Assembly (NCBI GenBank): GCA_046073825.1
Contig: JBJTMY010000179.1
Span: forward strand, 1 to 12,800
Reading direction: 5' to 3'
Source: CAINEC01 sp046073825
Lineage (GTDB): Bacteria; Bacteroidota; Bacteroidia; AKYH767-A; OLB10
DNA length: 12,800 nt
Position numbers and translations under genes: made by a program. Below, one piece after another: positions 7,204-12,800 of the stretch; positions within the stretch are counted from its first letter, which is position 1; the number at the start of each line of letters is the position of its first letter. Under the pieces are notes generated by a model. That model was given only the letters and a program-made list of their open reading frames with translations. It was not told the origin of the DNA and made no database searches.

Positions 7204-9042
7204 TTACCATACTGGATTCGCTAATAATTTCTTTGCTTGTTCATTAGTTGAATCCCTTTTCAAGCATTCATTCCAAGCCCAAGTGGCGCTATCTTTTTTA
7301 TTGTTTACCGTATAAAGTTGTCCGAGTAAAACCCAGGATCCTGGCATCGCATCGTAATAAGTCATTGCCTTGCTGTATAATGCCAATAATTCGGGAAAAT
7401 TCTGACGAGGTAAAGCTGCTTCATATTTTTTATTCCAGATATTAAATCGTGCAGTTGCCAAAAGGTAATTGTTTGATGCAATGAATTTGCTGTCGGGCTT
7501 TAATTGTTTTAGCTTGTTCCAAGCCCATTCAGTACTGTCTAAATTGTTTAATCGGTAATAGGCGACTCCCCAGTTTTGAAACATTGATGAGTAGCTTGGA
7601 TAAATCGAATAGGCTTTTTCGAAATCAGTGACTGCTAATTTTAAAATAGTTGATTTTTGTATGGAGTCTTGAATACTATCCGTTTGCGTTACCAACATTC
7701 CACCATGGTATGATAACATACGTACACTATTTGGTGATTTATTTATATCCGCTTGATATAATGTTTCGTTGTTTTTCCAATCAGCATTTCTGGCAGTTAC
7801 TTTTATGAATGAAAAAACAAAAAATAATGCTAATAAACTCCCACTAGTATATTGAAATGTTTTTTCTGAAACTTTAGTTGAAATTTGAATGACTAGATAC
7901 ATCAAAAAAGCAATAAAGAAAAAACTAGGTGCGAATAAAAAACGGTCGGCCATAGGTGGGCCCACGTTAACAAATGCGTTTGATAATAACACGATGGAAA
8001 TTAAATAAGAGGAGATAAATAATCCTGATGGATTTCGTTTTACTAAACAATAAACTCCGTAAGCAGATAAACCAACGTAAATTGTCAATGATAAAATCGT
8101 TGCAGGATGCGTGAAATCTACATATGGTATTTGATTAAATCCGTAATCTATACATTGTGTTATTGGAACAAAAAGAAGGAATAAATATTTGCCAAGTATT
8201 AAAAATATAGTAGCAAATTTTTGTTGCGTAGTAGCGAGCAAGTAGGGGTCATTCATGATATCAATTGTTGATACCGGAATATCGCTTATACTTAACCGGA
8301 AGAAGGAATAGGCTATTACTACTGAAGCAAATGGAATCGATTTTAATATTATTTCTTTCAACGAAAGTTTAGTAAATACAAGATAGGTAAGTGGTGCGAG
8401 TAATAATAGTATCGATGAACTTTCTTTTGATAACAATGCGAATAACAAATAAAAGATGCTTTTTACAAGTTCGAATCGATTGTTTTTCTTTGTGACTGTT
8501 ATGATACTATTTAGAAAAAGTATGGAGAAAAGAAGTGCTAATATTTCATCAAGACTTTTAATATTAGCAACAACTTCAGTATGCATTGGATGAATAGCGA
8601 AAAGTAAGGTAGCAACAAGTGCATAAATACTGCTGCTGTTTATCAGAATTCTTTTTAGAAAATAGTAAATCGAAATACAAAGCAATGTATAAATAAGCAC
8701 ATTCATAAAATGGTAGGCCGACCAATTGTTTCCAAAAAAACTATGTTCAATCGCGAATATTATTAAGGATAACGGTCGGTAGCGCCAGCTTAACTGCGCA
8801 CTTATTTTACCTGTTGCTCCGAAAAAACTTTCATGCGTAATAATATCAGGAATTCCTTCTATGCCTTTTAATACAAATTGATTATTGGTTAGCACCATAA
8901 TATCGTCGAGTGCTGTGTCGTTGGGAATGGAATTCCCATAAAATAAAAAGCAAGTAAATAAAATCAGTATTAAGTGTAATCTTGATGATTTAAAATTAAG
9001 TTGGCTGGAAGAGGTAGGGCTAACAGATTTCTTTTTTGACAT
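7204..9042 (-). CDS. TMTC-like GT-C glycosyltransferase with C-terminal TPR repeats
   Basis: A complete 612-residue inner-membrane protein. A short basic N-terminus (SKKK) precedes the first membrane helix (about 22-38). The following loop holds an Asp-Asp pair (D46-D47), the position of the catalytic acidic motif in GT-C enzymes. HPMHTEVVANI at 151-161 matches the HPxHxExVA signature of the TMTC family. About 11-13 hydrophobic helices run to residue 415. Residues about 247-308 resemble the TMTC DUF1736 region, 363-372 (PMADRFLFAP) the [ED]RFLYxPS motif, and 420-430 the W-x-N-x-x-L junction to the TPRs. The TPR region (about 461-600) should be periplasmic. Eukaryotic TMTC1-4 transfer mannose from dolichol-phosphate-mannose to cadherin-like domains; a lipid-linked sugar donor and protein acceptor are inferred here. 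Many bacterial relatives are annotated only as TPR proteins. It is a single gene amid T9SS cargo genes and has a terminator upstream, so it must have its own promoter. Confidence 0.8.
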   Translation of the reverse strand: MSKKKSVSPTSSSQLNFKSSRLHLILILFTCFLFYGNSIPNDTALDDIMVLTNNQFVLKGIEGIPDIITHESFFGATGKISAQLSWRYRPLSLIIFAIEHSFFGNNWSAYHFMNVLIYTLLCISIYYFLKRILINSSSIYALVATLLFAIHPMHTEVVANIKSLDEILALLFSILFLNSIITVTKKNNRFELVKSIFYLLFALLSKESSSILLLLAPLTYLVFTKLSLKEIILKSIPFASVVIAYSFFRLSISDIPVSTIDIMNDPYLLATTQQKFATIFLILGKYLFLLFVPITQCIDYGFNQIPYVDFTHPATILSLTIYVGLSAYGVYCLVKRNPSGLFISSYLISIVLLSNAFVNVGPPMADRFLFAPSFFFIAFLMYLVIQISTKVSEKTFQYTSGSLLALFFVFSFIKVTARNADWKNNETLYQADINKSPNSVRMLSYHGGMLVTQTDSIQDSIQKSTILKLAVTDFEKAYSIYPSYSSMFQNWGVAYYRLNNLDSTEWAWNKLKQLKPDSKFIASNNYLLATARFNIWNKKYEAALPRQNFPELLALYSKAMTYYDAMPGSWVLLGQLYTVNNKKDSATWAWNECLKRDSTNEQAKKLLANPVW

Positions 9043-9053
9043 AGGGTAAAATT

Positions 9054-9067
9054 TACATTCGAATGTA
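9054..9067. promoter_or_regulatory. 14-bp perfect palindrome just upstream of the glycosyltransferase gene
   Basis: TACATTCGAATGTA is a perfect inverted repeat whose nearer edge is 11 bp before the start codon at 9042, within the short leader region. It could be an operator or the half-sites of a dimeric regulator. About one 14-bp palindrome is expected by chance in a window of this size, so support is weak. No TAnnTTTG promoter was found in 9043-9121. Confidence 0.2.
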
Positions 9068-9124
9068 TTTTAAATAAATCATGAATTACTAAACGGTGAT
9101 TAGAAATAATGAACAAAAAAAACT

Positions 9125-9155
9125 AAAAAAAATCCCCGCTTGTGGCGGGGATTTT
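9125..9155 (-). terminator. Intrinsic terminator of the jelly-roll/Ig/PKD gene
   Basis: A GC-rich stem (ATCCCCGC-type arm at 9129-9139 pairing with 9145-9155, 11 bp including A:T pairs) has a 5-nt loop. Read on the minus strand it is followed by eight T residues (plus-strand A at 9125-9132). It starts 19 bp after the stop codon at 9174, and it separates this gene from the glycosyltransferase gene downstream on the same strand. Confidence 0.88.
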
Positions 9156-9173
9156 CAAGAAATAAATATTTTA

Positions 9174-11066
9174 TTATTTCACGATTTGCATTACACCTGT
9201 TTCAGAAGCTGTTAAAACTTTGACAGAGTAAATGCCAGCCGCTAATTGACTAAAATCGATTGACTCATTAAACTTATTTCCATTTGATGAGTTGGCCTGC
9301 TTTGTATAAACTACTTGGCCTATTGCATTGATTACAGAAATTGTAGCGATTGATTCATGTGATGCGAATTGAACGGTTGCCATATCAGCTACTGGATTTG
9401 GATAGATGCTCATACCAATAGAGGAAGCATTGTTTGCTAAACCTGTCATTTGAACGGTGATTGTTTTCACAATTGTATCTGCAGCACAAACACCATTTGA
9501 TACGATCAAGGTAACATTGTATGTTCCAGAGGCAGAATAGCTATAAGTAGGGTTTTGCGAGAAGGAAGCATTTCCATCACCAAACAACCAGAGCCAGCTT
9601 ATTGCGCCATTAGAGCTATCAGCGAAAGTTACCGTTTGGTTGTTTGCAGTATAACCGAAGTTGGGATTTACACCTGGAACTGTATTAACTGTTATACTAT
9701 CTGTTCTTGTACAACCCGCTTGATTAGTACCAACTACGGTATAGGTAGTTGGACCATTTACAGTTACGATAGTAGCATTACCTGTTGCTCCTGTACTCCA
9801 AGTATATTGTGTTCCAAATCCTCCTGGTCCACCACCTTGTGTAATGGCACGTAACAGGGTAGTGTCTCCATCACAAACAGATGGACGATTTGCACTTAAA
9901 GTAAAGTTAGGAGCATTGGATACATTGACTGTAACCGTTCTTGTTCCTGTACATCCGAATGCATCTGTGCCAATGATGGTATAGGTAACAGGTGCAGTTG
10001 GTGTAGATTCTACCGTACTTCCCGTTGTTGTATTTAATGCGGTTGCTGGCGACCATGAATAAGTATTTGCACCATTAGCAGTAATAGTAACAGTGCTGCC
10101 AGCACAAGCTACAATTGGACTAGTTGGCGTGGTTGTTACCGTTGGGTTTGGATTAGGGTTAACAGTAATAGAATAATAAGCGCTATCTGCTAATCCCGAA
10201 GCCGTACAGGTTACGAAACAACGGAAATAGGTAGTAGCAGTTAATGTACCCGTATTAACTGAATTAGTAGAGGTACCGAAAGCTGTCCAAGGACCGTTAA
10301 CTGAATCTGTTGTTGATTCCCACTGGTAAGTGATACCAGCAAAACCTGAAGAACCACCACTTAACGTTAAATCGGCTGATCCACTTCCTCCACAAATTAA
10401 TGATGCTGTTGAAGCAATTGTTCCAGCTGTTGGCTGACCACTACATTGGGTTGGGTATTCATCCCATTGAACATCATCAATAAACATATTGCTTCCTCCT
10501 TGGCTTGTACCATTGATAATAATATAGTTTGTGCTTGTATTAAAGTTAGCAGGGATGTTAAAAGTGTACAAATACCATCCATTATCTAATACATAAGTCG
10601 GTAAGTTATAATAACGGCTTCTTGCAACAGCACCTAAACGAGTTGCACCTACAACAGATGGAGCTGTATTTACTAGTACTGTAATACTATCGCCAGCAGT
10701 TGATAAACTATCACGATACATATACATACTGAAAGTAGGAGTAGCGCCATTCGTTTGAGAATAATCAATTACAGGAGTAATTAGGGCTTGTTGAGTTCCA
10801 GTCGTAGTTAGAGAAATTGAAAACCTAGCCATTGCCGCACCTGAATGAGGCATAATTAGGGTTTGATTTCCTGCAGGGCCATTTGTTCTACGTACCCAAA
10901 TTGGATTTCCGATAATGGGGTCTAAGGACCATCCTGCTGGTGTAAAAGTGGTGCCATCAAAACTCTCCGTTTTAATAACTTGTGCATTTGCTTCACGGTT
11001 GACAATACATGTCAAAATGCCAATTAAAGCAAATAACTTAACTAGATTTAGTAAAGGTGTTTTCAT
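9174..11066 (-). CDS. T9SS-secreted jelly-roll, Ig-like and PKD domain protein
   Basis: A complete 630-residue exported protein. The signal peptide spans about residues 1-29 (hydrophobic core 11-21, ANA|Q cleavage). A choice-of-anchor J-type jelly roll occupies about 33-201, with an ESFDG start, a GW near 45 and an MFIDDVQWDE end. Three Ig-like modules of the Bacteroidota surface type follow at about 208-303, 308-382 and 386-462; the latter two end in the repeated TYT[IV][IV]GT...GC pattern. A PKD domain with the classical W-L-F-G-D-G motif (about 466-538) precedes the type A sorting domain (SIYPNPVADM at about 553, ending VMQIVK). This arrangement is typical of T9SS cargo that binds carbohydrate or other surface ligands. 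No enzyme domain is visible, so a binding role is inferred. No Shine-Dalgarno sequence precedes the ATG. The gene has its own terminator and lies downstream of another terminated gene, so it is likely monocistronic. Confidence 0.9.
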   Translation of the reverse strand: MKTPLLNLVKLFALIGILTCIVNREANAQVIKTESFDGTTFTPAGWSLDPIIGNPIWVRRTNGPAGNQTLIMPHSGAAMARFSISLTTTGTQQALITPVIDYSQTNGATPTFSMYMYRDSLSTAGDSITVLVNTAPSVVGATRLGAVARSRYYNLPTYVLDNGWYLYTFNIPANFNTSTNYIIINGTSQGGSNMFIDDVQWDEYPTQCSGQPTAGTIASTASLICGGSGSADLTLSGGSSGFAGITYQWESTTDSVNGPWTAFGTSTNSVNTGTLTATTYFRCFVTCTASGLADSAYYSITVNPNPNPTVTTTPTSPIVACAGSTVTITANGANTYSWSPATALNTTTGSTVESTPTAPVTYTIIGTDAFGCTGTRTVTVNVSNAPNFTLSANRPSVCDGDTTLLRAITQGGGPGGFGTQYTWSTGATGNATIVTVNGPTTYTVVGTNQAGCTRTDSITVNTVPGVNPNFGYTANNQTVTFADSSNGAISWLWLFGDGNASFSQNPTYSYSASGTYNVTLIVSNGVCAADTIVKTITVQMTGLANNASSIGMSIYPNPVADMATVQFASHESIATISVINAIGQVVYTKQANSSNGNKFNESIDFSQLAAGIYSVKVLTASETGVMQIVK

Positions 11067-11211
11067 AATTTAATTTAAGTTCAATTTTGGAGGTGTGAAG
11101 TTAAAAAAAATCAAGGTTCTAACAATGTTAAACAGAGGATTATTAACGACTTGGCTCATCGAGTTTTTTTAATGACTCAAAGGGGATAAATTAGCATTGA
11201 ATAGGTTATAT

Positions 11212-11250
11212 AAAGAAAAAGAGGGCTGTCAAAATTTTGGCAGCCCTCTT
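11212..11250 (-). terminator. Intrinsic terminator of the SprB-repeat gene
   Basis: The stem AAGAGGGCTG (11219-11228) pairs with CAGCCCTCTT (11241-11250) and is extended by a U-G and a C-G pair around an A/T-rich loop. On the minus strand it is followed by a T-rich tract (plus-strand A at 11212-11214 and 11216-11220). It begins 20 bp after the stop at 11270. The plus-strand side has only four T residues, so it mainly serves the minus strand. The remaining 11067-11211 stretch is the upstream region of the next gene; I see no clear promoter match there. Confidence 0.85.
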
Positions 11251-11269
11251 TTCTAAAGGTATTTAAATA

Positions 11270-12800
11270 TTAATGCTGAACTAGCACTTTATGTGTTTCA
11301 ACGAAATCTTTACCATTGATTGAAACAACAATCATTTGGGCACTGATATCAGAAGTATTAACTATTACGCTTTGAATAGAGGATTCCATCTTAACCAAAT
11401 CGGTGCTTAATAAGCGTCCTGCTAAATCACGAACAGTAACAGTGTATTCTGTAGCCTCTTCTCCATTTATGATCACATTTAATCGATCATTACATGGAAC
11501 TGGATACATGCTGCTAATTGTTGAATGACTATTTACAGACTGATTGATTCTGCATTGAGCAGGGGCTGTACAAGATAAATGACCTTGATCAATTGTGCCA
11601 TTATCGTAGTTTTCATTCACAGCAGTTAACGCCATGTTTAATTGTGCTAATGTATGTGTGCCTAAACCACAACCACCAATTGCTTGATTAGCTTCTGCAA
11701 TTAATTGATTTACGGTCATACCCTGGAATCCAGAAATTGTTAGATAACGATCTCCTAAGTGATCTCCACTTGAAGCAAAATTTGCATCATAATTATCAAA
11801 ACCAACATTCAATACAGCAGATGCTAATTGAGAAGCTAAAACATTATTATACGTGATATTATCTACCATATTACCTGCTGGCAAGGTGGTAGCAGTAGTT
11901 CCAGAAGGTAACCACCCTGTAACAGCGGAAGCAGATGTTAATGTTAAAGTATTTGTGCAACCAATAGTTAATCCATTAGGGAAAGCAGCACTAAAATTGT
12001 TATGTAAATAAACTCCCGCATTATTTCCGTTAGGAGTAGCTCCCCATCCACCTTGAGTGTATGTTTTTAATGGATCACAGGTAGTGATTTGGCTATTTAC
12101 AATTGCAGTACGGCTTGCCGAGCATCCACTAGCACTCGTTACAGTTACTGTATAAGAATTTGCACATAATCCAGAAATTGTATTTCCAGAGTACCCATTT
12201 GACCAAAGAATAACATAAGGAGAAGCTCCACCGCTGTAAGTTACTGTGGCCGTTCCATTACATGAATTATTTAAATCATCAGTTGTAGAAACACTAACCA
12301 CTAAAAGAGTTGGTTGGTTGACTGTTCCTGAAGTTGTAGTCACACATCCATTCGCATCTGTAACAACGTATTCGTATGAGCCAGCAGCAACATCAAAAAC
12401 TCCAGTTCCTGCGTAAGGTGCAGTTCCACCATTGGCACTCACTGTAATTGATCCATTATCACCAAAGCAAATAGCATCTGCCGTGATTGTTGAAGCAACT
12501 AATGGGTTTGGCTGTGCAACTGTAGCAGATGCAGAAGCAGAACATCCGTTAGCATCAGTTACTGTATAGTTGTAAGTTCCAGCAGCTACAGAGAAAGATC
12601 CAGTACCTGAGTAAGGAGTAGCACCTCCATTAGCAGAAACTACAACGGTTCCATTACCGCCATTACATAAAACGTGGGTTACAGAAGTAGAAGCTGTTAA
12701 AGCCGAAGGTTCAGTAACTGTAGCAGAAGTAGAGGCCGTACAACCATTCGCATCCGTCACAGTATAGTTATAAACACCAGCAGCTACAGAGAAGGACCCA
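11270..12800 (-). CDS. SprB-repeat T9SS surface protein with GGWG module, 5' end outside window
   Basis: The frame stays open to the right edge, so this is the C-terminal part (about 509 residues) of a longer protein. The GTG at 12760 encodes the Val of a VTDANGC repeat and is not a start. At the edge is one partial SprB-type repeat. It is followed (numbered from that GTG) by two regular 66-residue repeats at about 21-86 and 87-152 and a divergent one to 224, with CNGGNG/CFGDNG and YTVTDANGC landmarks. SprB repeats are named after the gliding adhesin of Flavobacterium. Residues 228-400 form a distinct module starting TYTQGGWG, with NAGVYLHNNF, LTIGC and a Cys-rich end. The sorting domain (MYPVPCND at about 418 to the end) is divergent but recognisable as type A. 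A cell-surface adhesive or structural role is inferred. The missing N-terminus may contain many more repeats. Confidence 0.88.
   Translation of the reverse strand, partial: GSFSVAAGVYNYTVTDANGCTASTSATVTEPSALTASTSVTHVLCNGGNGTVVVSANGGATPYSGTGSFSVAAGTYNYTVTDANGCSASASATVAQPNPLVASTITADAICFGDNGSITVSANGGTAPYAGTGVFDVAAGSYEYVVTDANGCVTTTSGTVNQPTLLVVSVSTTDDLNNSCNGTATVTYSGGASPYVILWSNGYSGNTISGLCANSYTVTVTSASGCSASRTAIVNSQITTCDPLKTYTQGGWGATPNGNNAGVYLHNNFSAAFPNGLTIGCTNTLTLTSASAVTGWLPSGTTATTLPAGNMVDNITYNNVLASQLASAVLNVGFDNYDANFASSGDHLGDRYLTISGFQGMTVNQLIAEANQAIGGCGLGTHTLAQLNMALTAVNENYDNGTIDQGHLSCTAPAQCRINQSVNSHSTISSMYPVPCNDRLNVIINGEEATEYTVTVRDLAGRLLSTDLVKMESSIQSVIVNTSDISAQMIVVSINGKDFVETHKVLVQH
12089..12800 (-). 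repeat. Tandem SprB-type repeats, 198-bp period
   Basis: Corresponding blocks begin on the plus strand at 12322, 12520 and 12718, giving an exact 198-bp (66-codon) spacing. The edge unit (12718-12800) and its neighbour (12520-12602) are about 80% identical by hand count and share a 17-bp identical stretch. The unit at 12089-12310 is much more divergent and longer. The array continues beyond the window. Confidence 0.85.

Noticed and set aside
7248..7445. Plus-strand open frame opposite the TPR region
   Set aside because: Antisense shadow without a promoter, signal or domain.
9555..9854. Plus-strand open frame opposite the jelly-roll/Ig/PKD gene
   Set aside because: Its Cys/Ser/Thr-rich translation is the antisense reading of low-complexity Thr/Val codons, not a small cysteine-rich protein.
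11161..11178. Short inverted repeat GAGT...ACTC as a terminator or riboswitch
   Set aside because: A 4-bp stem with a 10-nt loop is not meaningful in AT-rich intergenic DNA.
12758..12760. GTG as the start codon of the SprB-repeat gene
   Set aside because: It encodes the Val inside a VTDANGC repeat motif, and the preceding codons (GSFSVAAGVYNYT) continue the repeat to the window edge.
12089..12800. Regular repeats as a possible CRISPR-like array
   Set aside because: The period is 198 bp, keeps the reading frame and encodes SprB repeats; there are no short identical repeats with unique spacers.

Overview
The window is an AT-rich piece of a Bacteroidota chromosome, probably Flavobacteriales-like or a related gliding/T9SS lineage. 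The evidence is indirect but consistent. Five of the six genes end in a type IX secretion system (T9SS) type A sorting domain with a [Y/H/S]P-[N/V]-P motif. The cargo modules (PKD, choice-of-anchor J jelly rolls, CARDB-like, SprB repeats, the SH-GG...ECCRN family) are typical of this phylum. None of the four visible start codons has a Shine-Dalgarno sequence. There are no RNA genes, insertion sequences, phage genes or CRISPR arrays. Intergenic gaps are all about 200 bp or less.

Layout from left to right. (1) At 1-1818 (+) is the 3' part of a secreted protein with an Asp-box beta-propeller end, two PKD domains, a jelly roll and a sorting domain; its start lies outside the window. (2) At 1815-5609 (-) is a 1264-residue secreted protein with four jelly rolls separated by CARDB-like beta-sandwiches. 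Its stop overlaps the stop of gene 1 by 4 bp. (3) At 5772-7151 (+), divergent from gene 2, is a compact member of the SHxxGG...ECCRN exported family. (4) At 7204-9042 (-), convergent with gene 3 across a hairpin terminator, is a polytopic membrane protein of the TMTC type (GT-C glycosyltransferase fold plus TPRs). (5) At 9174-11066 (-) is a secreted jelly-roll/Ig-like/PKD protein with its own terminator. (6) At 11270-12800 (-) is the 3' part of a SprB-repeat surface protein with a distinctive GGWG-containing module, also with its own terminator. Its start lies beyond the window.

How the genes may fit together. Five products should cross the inner membrane by Sec (a signal peptide is visible in genes 2, 3 and 5; the N-termini of genes 1 and 6 are missing). 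They should then cross the outer membrane by T9SS and be released or anchored at the surface. None shows an obvious catalytic domain, so adhesion, ligand binding or matrix functions are most likely. The single non-cargo gene is a putative glycosyltransferase. The Bacteroidota O-glycosylation sequon D-[S/T]-[A/I/L/V/M/T] is frequent in genes 1, 2, 3 and 5 but absent from the visible part of gene 6. This suggests, without proving, that the enzyme could act on periplasmic transit forms of such cargo. Each gene appears to be its own transcription unit, so the cluster is a neighbourhood of surface-protein genes rather than an operon.
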